Positions 54,601 through 63,672 of a DNA stretch of 64,000 nucleotides are shown piece after piece. This stretch comes from Robiginitalea sp. SC105 (GTDB taxonomy: Bacteria; Bacteroidota; Bacteroidia; Flavobacteriales; Flavobacteriaceae). Each line of letters starts with the position of its first letter. Position 1 is the first letter of the stretch. Location of the stretch: positions 1-64,000 of the forward strand of contig NZ_JACLZF010000002.1 of assembly GCF_014243345.1 (NCBI RefSeq). The letters run 5' to 3'. The notes beneath the pieces were generated by a model. The model was not told where the DNA came from. It saw only the letters and a program-made list of their open reading frames with translations, and did not search any database. A program made the position numbers and the translations under genes.

Positions 54601-56274
54601 TCAATCGGATTTTGTTAAGGTTGCGGCGAATGCACCCAGCCGGTCATATTGTTCCATGTACGGTTGGAGGGCTTCGGATTCCCCGGGCCTGGGGTGGTAT
54701 TCCTTTTCGATGGGACTACCCATTTTGGCGGCTGCTGCAGGGACATCCGGATAGATCCCCGCCGCCACAGCCGCGTAAATAGCTGCTCCCAGGGCCGGGG
54801 CCTGGTCGGATGCGGCAACGGCCACGGGCCTGCCGAGTACATCGGCCAGCGTTTGCATGACAAAATGGGATTTGCGCGCCACCCCGCCAATGCCGATTAC
54901 CGAACGGATGGCAACGCCCTCTTCCTCAAAGCGGTCCACGATTTTTTTGGACCCGAAACAAATGGCAAGAACCAGGGCTTTGAAGATATGCGGGGCTTTT
55001 GTGCCAAGGGAAAGGTTGGCCAGGGCGCTTTTCAGTTCCTGGTTGGCATCCGGGGTCCTGCGCCCGTTGATCCAGTCCAGGGCCACCGGCAGGCTTTCGG
55101 ACCAGGGGATGCTTGCGGCGGCTGCCGTGAGTTCCGGGATCAGGCGGCTTTCGATGTCGGCCCTCAGGGCGTCCCGTTTCGAGGCGTCGAGTTCGGGGGA
55201 ATTGTACACCAGGTTTTCCAATGGCCAGTTGAGTACATCGCGGAACCAGGCCAAAAGGTCACCGAAGGCGGATTGTCCCGCCTCCAGACCGGTCCTGCCC
55301 GGGATGACCGAGCCATCCACCTGCCCGCAAATCCCGCGGACCGTTTGTTCGCCCAGTTCCTTGTTTTGGGAAACCAGGATGTCGCAGGTGGAGGTGCCCA
55401 TGACCCGGACCAGCGTGTGGTCGTCTATCCGGGCGCCCACGGCTCCTGCATGGGCGTCGAATGTGCCGACGGCTACCACTGTATCCGTGGTCAGACCCAG
55501 CCTCCGGGCCCATGTCGCGCTGAGTCGGCCGGCCGGCTGGTCGGAGGTAAAGGTTCCCGAATACAACCGCCCCCGGAGCTCCCCCAGGTAGGGGTGGAGG
55601 CGTGAAAGGAACCCGGCGGGGGGCAGTCCCCCCCAGGACGGGTGCCACATGGCCTTGTGCCCGGCCGCACACCGGCTTCTCTTAAAAGCCATCAGATCGG
55701 TGCCCCCGGTCAGCAGGTGGGTCATCAGATCGCAGTGCTCCATCCAGGACCACGCCGCTTTCCGGACCCCGGTATCTTCCCGGGCGACATGCAGGATCTT
55801 GGCCCAGAACCATTCCGAGGAATAGATGCCGCCCACATACCGGGTGTAGTCCGGACCATTGCCGCTGCGCGCCAGCACATTGATTTCCTCTGCTTCCGAA
55901 ATGGCCGTGTGGTCCTTCCATAGGACCATCATGGCATTGGGGTTTTCCTCAAACCCCGGTTCCAGCGCCAGCGGGTTCCCCTCCCGAGTAACAGGCACCG
56001 GGGAGGAGCCCGTGGTATCGATACAGATGCCCCGGATGGCGGCAGGGTCCACATTGCTTTTTTCCAACACCTCCCGGATAGTGGATTCCAGCCCCTCGAT
56101 ATGGTCCAGGGGATGTTGCCGGAATCGGTTGGCTGCCGGGTCGCAATACTTTCCGGCTGCCCAACGCGGGTAGGCAAAGACGGCAGAAGCCTTTTCAGAC
56201 CCGTCGGCCGTATCGATCAGGACGGCGCGGACCGAGTCCGTTCCGTAATCCAGGCCGATGACATACTGCTCCAT
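54601..56274 (-). CDS. araB: L-ribulokinase
   Basis: A 557-residue FGGY-family kinase that phosphorylates L-ribulose. The N-terminal GLDYGTDSVRAVLID is the ATP-phosphate motif of AraB and CIDTTGSSPVPV is also typical. GTFDAHAGAVGA and the C-terminal IGGVARKSHFVMQTLADVLG are the FGGY signatures. Length matches bacterial AraB (about 560). It comes 19 bases after the arabinofuranosidase gene and is separated from araD by one base. Confidence 0.96.
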   Translation of the reverse strand: MEQYVIGLDYGTDSVRAVLIDTADGSEKASAVFAYPRWAAGKYCDPAANRFRQHPLDHIEGLESTIREVLEKSNVDPAAIRGICIDTTGSSPVPVTREGNPLALEPGFEENPNAMMVLWKDHTAISEAEEINVLARSGNGPDYTRYVGGIYSSEWFWAKILHVAREDTGVRKAAWSWMEHCDLMTHLLTGGTDLMAFKRSRCAAGHKAMWHPSWGGLPPAGFLSRLHPYLGELRGRLYSGTFTSDQPAGRLSATWARRLGLTTDTVVAVGTFDAHAGAVGARIDDHTLVRVMGTSTCDILVSQNKELGEQTVRGICGQVDGSVIPGRTGLEAGQSAFGDLLAWFRDVLNWPLENLVYNSPELDASKRDALRADIESRLIPELTAAAASIPWSESLPVALDWINGRRTPDANQELKSALANLSLGTKAPHIFKALVLAICFGSKKIVDRFEEEGVAIRSVIGIGGVARKSHFVMQTLADVLGRPVAVAASDQAPALGAAIYAAVAAGIYPDVPAAAAKMGSPIEKEYHPRPGESEALQPYMEQYDRLGAFAATLTKSD

Positions 56275-56293
56275 CTTATCCGTTTAAGTAACC

Positions 56294-57835
56294 TTAATCC
56301 TCAGAAAGCACCACTACCGAAAACGGGGGGAGTTCCATGGTCAGCATCCCGTTGCGTACCCGGAAGTCGCTGAAATCCGACGGCCGGACCTTGTCGGGAT
56401 TGTCAAAGGTGTTGTGGTCCTGCAGGTTGCCCGATTGCAGGATCTTACCCGTAAGGTTGCCGGATGACACGCCTTTCAGGTCTATGGATACCGGGTGGGA
56501 TTGGCCGGCGTCGATATTCACCAGGGAAATATGCACCTTGCCCGCGGGGTCCCGGGAGGCCGACACGGACAGGGCCGGTAATTTTTCCCCGGCTACTTCG
56601 TACTCCGGCGAATCCAGAGTTACCGGCAACAGGGCCGCGTCCTGGTGCACCTTGTACATATGCATCACATGGTAGGTGGGGGTCAGGAGCATTTTTTCGC
56701 CTTCGGTGAGGATGACGGCCTGCAGCACGTTGACGGTCTGGGCCAGGTTGGCCATTTTCACCCTGCGGGCATTGTTGTTGAAGATGTTGAGCACCAGGCC
56801 GGCAATCATTGCATCGCGCATGGTGTTTTGCTGGTAGAGGAAGCCGGGGTTGGTGCCGTCGATCACGTCATACCAGCCGCCCCACTCGTCCACCACCAGG
56901 TCCACCCGGCCTTCCGGGTCGTATTTGTCCATGATGGCCACATGCTTTTCGATGAGTTCCTGCATCCGCCAGGAGCGTTCCATGGTCTGGAAATACTGCT
57001 CCTCCGTAAAATCCACCGACGAACTCTTGGCATTCCAGTCAATCACCGAGTAATGGTGCAGGGCAACCCCCTGCAGCAGGCGGGCCGGTACATTTTTCAT
57101 CAGCACCTCCGTCCAGTTGTAATCGTCGTCGCTGGCCCCGGAGGCAATTTTGTAGACCCCGCCCTCAATGCCGCTGTTGGAAAGGAAGGTGGCGTATTTG
57201 CGGTATTCATCCGCATAGTATTCCGGGCGCATGTTGCCTCCGCAGCCCCAGGCTTCATTGCCAATCCCCCAGTATTTTACCTTCCAGGGTTCATCCCTGC
57301 CGTTCTGGCGCCGGAGGTCCGACATGGGGCTTTTGCCGTCAAAGTTGGTGTACTGTACCCAATCTGCCAGTTCCTGTACGGTCCCGCTGCCCACATTGCC
57401 CGTAATATAGGGGTCTGTGTCCAGGAGCTCGCAGAGGTTCAGGAAGTCGTGGGTGCCAAAACTGTTGTCCTCGGTAACCCCGCCCCACCAGGTATTGACG
57501 ATGGTGGGCCGCTCCTCCTTCGGGCCAATGCCGTCCTTCCAGTGGTAGGTGTCGGCAAAACAGCCGCCGGGCCAGCGGAGGTTTGGGATGGACAATTCGC
57601 GCAGGGCCGCGACGATATCGCTGCGGATCCCGTCCGTATTGGGGATCGGGCTGCCTTCGCCCACGTAGAATCCCTCATAGATACAGCGGCCCAGGTGTTC
57701 GGCGAAGTGGCCGTAGATGTGCCTGCTGATGGTTTCCGGGTTTTCGGGTTGGGCAATGCTGACCGGGGTTGCCTGCTGTCCTATGGCGGCGGGCCCCAAT
57801 ACCAGCAGCATCAAAAAAATCTTGAATCGGAACAT
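56294..57835 (-). CDS. Secreted alpha-L-arabinofuranosidase (GH51)
   Basis: A 513-residue glycosidase with signal peptide (MFRFKIFLMLLVLGPAAIGQ), started at 57835; the frame is open further upstream but the signal peptide fixes the start. ISRHIYGHFAEHLGRCIYEG and NLRWPGGCFADTYHW are GH51 hallmarks. The acid/base Glu lies in GIGNEAWGCGG and the nucleophile Glu in VVDEWGGWYD. A C-terminal beta domain follows. It would release L-arabinose from arabinan or arabinoxylan in the periplasm or outside. First gene of the arabinose operon. Confidence 0.95.
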   Translation of the reverse strand: MFRFKIFLMLLVLGPAAIGQQATPVSIAQPENPETISRHIYGHFAEHLGRCIYEGFYVGEGSPIPNTDGIRSDIVAALRELSIPNLRWPGGCFADTYHWKDGIGPKEERPTIVNTWWGGVTEDNSFGTHDFLNLCELLDTDPYITGNVGSGTVQELADWVQYTNFDGKSPMSDLRRQNGRDEPWKVKYWGIGNEAWGCGGNMRPEYYADEYRKYATFLSNSGIEGGVYKIASGASDDDYNWTEVLMKNVPARLLQGVALHHYSVIDWNAKSSSVDFTEEQYFQTMERSWRMQELIEKHVAIMDKYDPEGRVDLVVDEWGGWYDVIDGTNPGFLYQQNTMRDAMIAGLVLNIFNNNARRVKMANLAQTVNVLQAVILTEGEKMLLTPTYHVMHMYKVHQDAALLPVTLDSPEYEVAGEKLPALSVSASRDPAGKVHISLVNIDAGQSHPVSIDLKGVSSGNLTGKILQSGNLQDHNTFDNPDKVRPSDFSDFRVRNGMLTMELPPFSVVVLSED

Positions 57836-57853
57836 GATTAGGTGTTTTGAAGT

Positions 57854-57883
57854 TGAACGTGTATTAAGGTGAACGTGTATTAA
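57854..57883. repeat. Tandem repeat TGAACGTGTATTAA, period 16
   Basis: Identical 14-base copies at 57854-57867 and 57870-57883, just upstream of the GH51 start. Could be a protein site or a duplication. Confidence 0.75.
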
Positions 57884-57892
57884 AGACAATAA

Positions 57893-57917
57893 AGGCCGTG
57901 GTGCAGACACGGCCCTT
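57893..57917 (-). promoter_or_regulatory. Leader hairpin of the ara operon
   Basis: GGCCGTG/CACGGCC stem with a 7-base loop, flanked by A/T pairs. On the minus strand it is followed by TTTATTGTCTTT. It lies between the -7 box and the GH51 start, so it could act as an attenuator or mRNA stabiliser. Confidence 0.4.
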
Positions 57918-57934
57918 ATCAATTAACTAAAACT

Positions 57935-57942
57935 CAAAACTA
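57935..57942 (-). promoter_or_regulatory. Candidate -7 box of the ara operon
   Basis: Minus strand TAGTTTTG, a match to TAnnTTTG, about 100 bases before the GH51 ATG. No good -33 element seen, as might be expected for a regulated promoter. Confidence 0.45.
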
Positions 57943-58009
57943 ATTCAAACAGCACCGGGATTTGAGGACCCGGGAACACATAAGTGTTTTTTGTACATTT
58001 CTAAGATAG

Positions 58010-58025
58010 TAATTCTCCCGAATTA
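58010..58025. promoter_or_regulatory. Inverted repeat, candidate operator for the Nudix regulator
   Basis: TAATTC (58010-58015), TCCC, GAATTA (58020-58025): perfect 6-bp arms in the shared region, 114 bases from the regulator ATG and about 68 bases upstream of the candidate ara -7 box. Confidence 0.4.
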
Positions 58026-58139
58026 TTCAAAAAAAGATTTTAAAATACATTTTTTAACAAATGGGAAAAAAAATGGTACTTTTTCCGTGGAATCAACAAA
58101 GAAATTTTCGGCCTGGTCACGGGCCTTATCGGATCGGGA

Positions 58140-58835
58140 ATGGATTTAAATCACTATAGGGAAGAGGACAAGGTCCTGCTGGCTGTTGACTGTATCATTT
58201 TTGGTTTCGACAAACACCACCTGAGGATCCTGCTGATCAAGCGGAATTTTGAACCGGAATCAGGGAAATGGTCGCTGATCGGTGGCTTCATGAAACGGGA
58301 GGAGGACCTCGACCAGGCGGCGGTCCGCGTGCTCGAGGCCCTTACCGGACTCCGGGATATTTACATGGAGCAATTGCAGGCCTATAGCAAGGTGGACCGG
58401 GACCCCGGGGAGCGCACCATTTCCGTGGCCTATTATGCACTGATCGATGTGGATTCGCACCAGTTTGACGGTCCGCGCCTGGAAACGGCCCAGTGGTTTA
58501 AGCTCTCCGAAGCGCCAGACCTGATCTTTGACCACAACGACATGGTCGAGAAAGCAGTGGCACGCCTGAGGAGGCGCGCACTGAAAAGGCCCATCGGCTT
58601 TGAGTTGCTGCCCGAGAAATTTACCATGCGCCAGCTCCAAACCCTCTACGAGTCCATCCTGGACAAAAAACTGGACAAGCGGAATTTTGTGAACAAGATC
58701 AATTCCCTGGACGTGCTCATCAAACTGGACGAAAAAGACATGACGGTGGCGCGAAAGGGCGCCTACCTCTACACGTTCGATAAAGAGAAGTACGACCGCA
58801 AAGTGGCCGAGGAAGGTTTTAATTTTAAAATCTGA
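58140..58835 (+). CDS. Nudix-domain transcriptional regulator, AraR type
   Basis: A 231-residue regulator of the NrtR/AraR group: an N-terminal Nudix domain (about 10-140) fused to a C-terminal winged helix (about 150-231, with RPIGFELLPEKFTMRQLQTL). In the Nudix box all three Glu of the catalytic REUxEE core are replaced (the run reads RVLEALTGL), so it should bind a ligand but not hydrolyse it. Nudix-family AraR proteins repress arabinose genes in Bacteroides; the divergent position next to the ara operon supports the same job here, with L-arabinose as probable effector. Confidence 0.9.
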   Translation: MDLNHYREEDKVLLAVDCIIFGFDKHHLRILLIKRNFEPESGKWSLIGGFMKREEDLDQAAVRVLEALTGLRDIYMEQLQAYSKVDRDPGERTISVAYYALIDVDSHQFDGPRLETAQWFKLSEAPDLIFDHNDMVEKAVARLRRRALKRPIGFELLPEKFTMRQLQTLYESILDKKLDKRNFVNKINSLDVLIKLDEKDMTVARKGAYLYTFDKEKYDRKVAEEGFNFKI

Positions 58836-58939
58836 TGACGCCTGGTCCGCAATAAACGGACGAAGGCTGTCTGGTCCGGTATTTTATCTATAAATTTTAA
58901 AGCGATTATCGAAAAGTGAACCTAGCCATATTTCCTTCC

Positions 58940-61666
58940 ATGAAGCTAAAGTTGTACCTGCCCATCCTGATCCTGGCCCTGTCCGTGGTCCCTGCCCATT
59001 CCCAAACCGGGGAAATCCCGCTCCCCGAACACCCGCGTCCGGACTGGCACCGGCCGGACTGGGTGAACCTGAACGGGACCTGGGAATTTACCTTTGACCC
59101 CAAAAACAAGGGCATGGAGGCCGGATGGGCTTCCGGGAACACAGGCTTTGACCGGGAAATTACCGTGCCCTTTCCCTGGGGCTCGGCTTTGTCCGGAGTG
59201 GAGGATGCTGCGGATATCGGCTGGTACCGGAGGACCATCCGGGTAGACCCCACCTGGAAAAACCGGCGGGTTTACCTGATCATCGGGGCGAGCGACTGGG
59301 AGACCACGGTCTGGCTGGATGGCAAGCGCGTTGGTTCCCACCAGGGCGGGTATGTCCCCATCGAACTCGAACTGACCCGGCACCTGAAGCCCGGGGAGGC
59401 CCAGCAACTGGTCATCCGCGCCGATGATACCCGTCGGGATTTTACGCTTTACGGGAAACAGGGGTACGGAAATGCCCGGGGGATCTGGCAAACGGTCTAC
59501 CTGGAGGCCCGGGGCGGGCAGTACCTGGAGGCCCTGCGGCTCGAGCCGGACATCGACCGGTCCCAGGTGGCAGCCACCGCGGTCCTGCCGGCCCCTGCAA
59601 CAGATACCACCGAGGTCGCCCTGGTGATAGCTACCCCCCAGGGACCCCTGCAGGCCACAATTACCATCCCCGCAGGGGAATCCCGTCAATCCCTGCGCAT
59701 CGATATGCCGGATGCCCGCCTCTGGACCCTGGACGACCCCTATCTCTACGAGGTGGCGGCGACCCTGGGGGACGACCGGGTAGGCACTTATTTCGGGATG
59801 CGGAAGATCTCCGTGGCCAACCTGCCGGGGACGGAATACCCTTACATTGCCCTGAACGGCAAACCCGTCTACCTGCAGTTGGCGCTCGACCAGTCCTACC
59901 ACCCGGAAGGGTTCTACACCTTCCCGAGCGATGCGTTCATGCGGGAGGAAATCGAGCGGTCCAAGGCGATCGGCCTGAACGGGATCCGCATCCATATCAA
60001 GGTGGAGGTGCCCCGAAAGCTCTATTGGGCGGATAAGCTGGGCCTGCTGGTCATGGCAGACCTTCCCAACAGCTGGGGCAGCCCGGATGCGGCCATGCAG
60101 GCGGAATCCGAATATACGCTACGGCGGATGATCGACCGGGACTTCAATCACCCGGCCATTTTCTCCTGGATTGTTTTCAACGAGACCTGGGGCCTGACCC
60201 GGGACGGGAAATATACCCGGGATACCCAGAACTGGGTAGCCTCAATGTACTACCTGGCGAAGTCCCTGGACACCACCCGCCTGGCCGAGGACAATTCCAT
60301 ATGCTGTGGCTACGGGCATACGGAAACCGATATCAATTCCTGGCACCAGTACCTGCCAGGATACAAATGGGACGAACACCTGCGGGAAATCACCGAAAAC
60401 ACTTATCCGGGGAGCCCGTACCATTTTGAAGACGGCTTCCGGCAGGGGAATCAGCCCCTTTTGAATTCCGAATGCGGCAATGTATGGGGCTATGACGGCA
60501 GCACGGGCGATGTGGACTGGAGCTGGGACTACCACAAGATGATGAACGCCTTCCGCACTTATCCGAAGGTGGCCGGCTGGCTCTATACGGAGCACCACGA
60601 CGTGGTCAACGAATGGAATGGCTACTGGCGGTTTGACCGGAGTGAGAAGGAAACGGGCATGGGCGAGCTGGTGCCGGGAATGGGCCTCCGGGACCTGCAT
60701 GCAGGCATTTACCTCTCCACCGGGCAGGAGATCAGCCGGGAAGTCACAGCCGGCTCGCAGGTGGAGGTCCCCCTTTTCCTATCCGATATGTCCGGCCGGG
60801 ATTTAGGGGGGCCATTGACCCTTAGGTATACCCTTACCATGACCAATCCGCTGGGGCAAAACCGGGAAGCCCTGTCCGGCAGCCTGGAAGTGGCGCATAC
60901 ACCCTGGATGCAGGCATCCCTGGACCCCCTCGGGATACAGGTGCCCGGGGAAAATGGCCTCGGGCTGCTGGCCTTTGAGGTGGCGGGCCCGGATGGCACT
61001 GTACTCAGCCGGAATTTCATGCACCTGATCGTAGAAGGCGGGACCGAACCGGCGGGTGTCCGGAGGATCACCCAAAAGCCCGGTGCCTGGACCGCCGCGG
61101 ACTGGAGCGGGAAGGTCTGGGAGGTGCTGGAGGGCCGGAAGGCCAACGGCGCCGGTTCGGGGTATTTTGAATATACTTTTGAGTTGCCTGCCGGTCCGGC
61201 TGCGGGGGATTCCGCCTACTTCCTGGCGGAGCTTTCGGCTAAGGAATTCTTTGTGAAGGACCGGGAGAATTATGAGGCCGACCAGGATTTTATGAAGGGC
61301 TCCCGGGTGGCGCCGAGCAGCAACCCGAATTCCTACCCCATGACCGATGAGGTGTTGTTCCCCTCCCGCATTCGCGTGGAAGTAAACGGGGAAGCCGTCG
61401 ACACCCTGACGCTGCCGGACGACCCGGCCGACCACCGGGGGGTGCTGTCCTGGCACTACCAGCTTCGGGACGGAAAACTCCGGGAGGCCGGCTCTTACGG
61501 CTTCCTGGTACAGGTGCCCATCCCGGCAGAGGCGCTGCGCAGGGCCAGGGCAACCGACCGGAAGGTCCGGATCACCCTGCAGACCGAAGGGGAGGGGGGA
61601 ATTGCCGTTTACGGCGCGGGCTTTGGCCGCTATCCGCTGGATCCGACCCTGGTGATTGCGGATTAG
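58940..61666 (+). CDS. Glycoside hydrolase family 2 enzyme
   Basis: A 908-residue secreted protein started at 58940 (signal MKLKLYLPILILALSVVPAH, then SQ); a GTG eight codons earlier is possible. N-terminal sugar-binding domain (WVNLNGTWEFTFDP), immunoglobulin-like domain, then a TIM barrel with VFNETWGL (acid/base Glu) and LLNSECGNVWG (nucleophile Glu), and C-terminal beta domains. GH2 includes beta-galactosidases, glucuronidases and others. Its place beside the arabinose regulator hints at arabinose- or galactose-containing polymers, but activity cannot be read from sequence. Confidence 0.92.
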   Translation: MKLKLYLPILILALSVVPAHSQTGEIPLPEHPRPDWHRPDWVNLNGTWEFTFDPKNKGMEAGWASGNTGFDREITVPFPWGSALSGVEDAADIGWYRRTIRVDPTWKNRRVYLIIGASDWETTVWLDGKRVGSHQGGYVPIELELTRHLKPGEAQQLVIRADDTRRDFTLYGKQGYGNARGIWQTVYLEARGGQYLEALRLEPDIDRSQVAATAVLPAPATDTTEVALVIATPQGPLQATITIPAGESRQSLRIDMPDARLWTLDDPYLYEVAATLGDDRVGTYFGMRKISVANLPGTEYPYIALNGKPVYLQLALDQSYHPEGFYTFPSDAFMREEIERSKAIGLNGIRIHIKVEVPRKLYWADKLGLLVMADLPNSWGSPDAAMQAESEYTLRRMIDRDFNHPAIFSWIVFNETWGLTRDGKYTRDTQNWVASMYYLAKSLDTTRLAEDNSICCGYGHTETDINSWHQYLPGYKWDEHLREITENTYPGSPYHFEDGFRQGNQPLLNSECGNVWGYDGSTGDVDWSWDYHKMMNAFRTYPKVAGWLYTEHHDVVNEWNGYWRFDRSEKETGMGELVPGMGLRDLHAGIYLSTGQEISREVTAGSQVEVPLFLSDMSGRDLGGPLTLRYTLTMTNPLGQNREALSGSLEVAHTPWMQASLDPLGIQVPGENGLGLLAFEVAGPDGTVLSRNFMHLIVEGGTEPAGVRRITQKPGAWTAADWSGKVWEVLEGRKANGAGSGYFEYTFELPAGPAAGDSAYFLAELSAKEFFVKDRENYEADQDFMKGSRVAPSSNPNSYPMTDEVLFPSRIRVEVNGEAVDTLTLPDDPADHRGVLSWHYQLRDGKLREAGSYGFLVQVPIPAEALRRARATDRKVRITLQTEGEGGIAVYGAGFGRYPLDPTLVIAD

Positions 61667-61952
61667 CAGGTCCTTTAGGGATTTTGCCTGCGACCTGGCG
61701 GGACCGCTCTGCTGGCGCCTGGCTCGTTTGACCAGGCCAGTGGGCCAGGCTTTTGGCATCAGGCCAGTTTGACGCGGCTGCTGGCACCAAAAATTTAACG
61801 AACCGGATTGGGCTTGCATTTCGGCATCCGGCAACTTCGGCGTAAATTAGGGAGTACTGGATCTTCAAGGCCGGGACCCGCGTTTTCCGGGAGCCCCCGG
61901 TATCGTAATTCTATTCCATTTTCTCCTGCATAACCCCTTAAAACAAGAAGCT
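61667..61952. other. Intergenic stretch with repeated GGCCAG motifs
   Basis: 286 bases. The first part (61670-61790) has several GGCCAG/CTGGC repeats in both orientations; the rest shows nothing distinct. No gene, promoter or clear terminator was recognised. Confidence 0.5.
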
Positions 61953-62687
61953 ATGAACCCTTTATTCTTTTTTGCAGTCCTGCTGCTGGTTTTTATCCTT
62001 TCCGGGATCCGCATTGTCTATGAATACAAGCGCGCCCTGAAATTCCGGTTCGGGAAGTACGTTAAGACCCTCAACCCCGGCCTCCGCTGGATCATCCCCC
62101 TGGTGGAAACCATCCAGAAGGTGGACATCCGGGTAATTACCATCAATATTGTATCCCAGGAAGTAATGACCGAAGACAACGTGCCCTGCAGCATCGACGG
62201 GGTGGTCTTCTTCCGGATCAACGACCCCGAAAAGGCCGTACTGGAAGTGGAGGAGTACAACTTCGCCATCACCCAGTTGTCCCAGGCCGCCCTGCGGGAT
62301 GTCTGCGGGAAGGTCGAACTGGATACCATCCTTTCCAAACGGGAGGAGATGGGGAACAACATCAAGATAACCGTGGAAAAGGAAACCTCCGGTTGGGGGA
62401 TTGATATCATCGATGTCAAGATCAAGGATATCCAGCTGCCGGAGAACATGCGCCGGATGATGGCCAACCAGGCCGAGGCAGAACGGTCCCGCAGGGCCCG
62501 GGTCATACTTGCCCAGGCAGAGGAACAGGCAGCCGGCGCGCTCTTGAGGGCCGGGAAGATGATCGATGATTCCCCGTCCGCCATCAAGCTGCGCCTCTAC
62601 CAGACGCTTTCAAATATCGCGGCGGAAAAGAACTCTACCATCCTGTTCCCGTTCCCGGAAGAGGCGATCCACCGGAGCGCGAAATAA
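61953..62687 (+). CDS. SPFH/band-7 protein (slipin, stomatin-like)
   Basis: A 244-residue membrane-associated scaffold protein. One N-terminal helix (about 3-22), then the band-7 domain: EYKRALKFRFGKY, TLNPGLRWIIPLVETIQKVD, VDIRVITINIVSQEVMTEDN, and the helical tail QAEAERSRRARVILAQAEEQ. Such proteins form oligomeric microdomains and often act with NfeD proteases, but no nfeD gene is adjacent. Normal length for slipins. Ends four bases from the convergent amidohydrolase gene. Confidence 0.92.
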   Translation: MNPLFFFAVLLLVFILSGIRIVYEYKRALKFRFGKYVKTLNPGLRWIIPLVETIQKVDIRVITINIVSQEVMTEDNVPCSIDGVVFFRINDPEKAVLEVEEYNFAITQLSQAALRDVCGKVELDTILSKREEMGNNIKITVEKETSGWGIDIIDVKIKDIQLPENMRRMMANQAEAERSRRARVILAQAEEQAAGALLRAGKMIDDSPSAIKLRLYQTLSNIAAEKNSTILFPFPEEAIHRSAK

Positions 62688-62691
62688 ACCA

Positions 62692-63654
62692 TCATTCCCG
62701 GGTCAGTTCCTTGTGAAGGGCGATTTCCTCGGGGGTCAGGTTCAGGAATGCAGCCGCGTTGTTGTAAAAGATATCCGCCTTTTGCTCCGCACTCAGGAAG
62801 GGGGCACTGTTGACGTTTTCCATGGCCTGGTCAAAAGTCCCCATGAAAACCATCTGGTCAGTGCCGTACATGATGCGATTCCCGAACCCGGCATCCACCA
62901 GGCCCTGCAGGTAGGCGTGGAATTCAGCCCGGGGCAGGGCCCAGCTGATCACCCCGATATCCACATAGAGTTGCGGGTGTACGTAGAGCAATGCCTTCAT
63001 GTCCTCCAGGTAGGGCCATCCCGCATGCATGATATAGATGCGGAGTCCGGGATGTGCGAGCAACGCGTTTTCGATTTGCATGGGGTTGGCGTTGGCGGCC
63101 CGGATACCCGGATAAGCGCCCGAGTACAGCCCTCCCGGGGGGCCGCCCGGGTAAATGTGGTAGCCCACCGGGATGTCCAGGGTTTCCGCCAGCTCAAAGT
63201 AGGGGTCCAGGGCCGGGTCGTCCGCCAGTTGCTGCCCGTAATACTGGGACATTTCGGCCATTACCTGCAGCTTCCCCTCCCTGGCAAGCCGGCGCAGGTC
63301 TTCCGGGTCGCCGGTGCCGAGCCCGCCCAGGATTCGGTCCGGGTCTTCGGCCTGCCAGTCTGGATTGTAATTGACCATTGCCTTGACGATCCGGTGTTCG
63401 CGCATTTTTTCAAAAGTCCATTCCTTGTGGGCCTCCAGGCCTGCCGGTGTCTGGTATTGCAGGCCGGTGAGTGGGTTTGTGAACGATAGCCCGAAGAGCG
63501 GCTGGGGCTCCTGGTAGGCGTGGACATGCATATCGATGACCGGGCCGTCGTAAGGTGCGCTTTGGGCCGATAGCATGCAGGGGGCCATACAGGCAACCAG
63601 GAGATACCCCAGGGCATCGGGAAACTTATTTAAAAGGCTTCGTAAAATCTCCAT
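62692..63654 (-). CDS. Secreted amidohydrolase (amidohydrolase-2 family)
   Basis: A 320-residue TIM-barrel metal hydrolase with a signal peptide (to about residue 31, ACMAPCMLSAQ). VIDMHVHAYQ has the HxH metal site, GYHIYPGGPPG a later His, and MYGTDQMVFMG the catalytic Asp. The end ADIFYNNAAAFLNL matches the paralogue at 21193-22143, with which it shares the whole layout. It follows the dienelactone hydrolase gene by 18 bases on the same strand. Substrate unknown. Confidence 0.87.
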   Translation of the reverse strand: MEILRSLLNKFPDALGYLLVACMAPCMLSAQSAPYDGPVIDMHVHAYQEPQPLFGLSFTNPLTGLQYQTPAGLEAHKEWTFEKMREHRIVKAMVNYNPDWQAEDPDRILGGLGTGDPEDLRRLAREGKLQVMAEMSQYYGQQLADDPALDPYFELAETLDIPVGYHIYPGGPPGGLYSGAYPGIRAANANPMQIENALLAHPGLRIYIMHAGWPYLEDMKALLYVHPQLYVDIGVISWALPRAEFHAYLQGLVDAGFGNRIMYGTDQMVFMGTFDQAMENVNSAPFLSAEQKADIFYNNAAAFLNLTPEEIALHKELTRE

Positions 63655-63672
63655 GGGATTTGCGGCATGAGC

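Larger units (their letters stand above)
57836..58139. other. Divergent regulatory region of the arabinose locus
   Basis: 304 bases, markedly AT-rich, between the GH51 gene (minus) and the Nudix-type regulator gene (plus). It holds a 16-base tandem repeat, a leader hairpin, a -7 box and an inverted repeat, listed separately. No coding frame. Confidence 0.75.
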
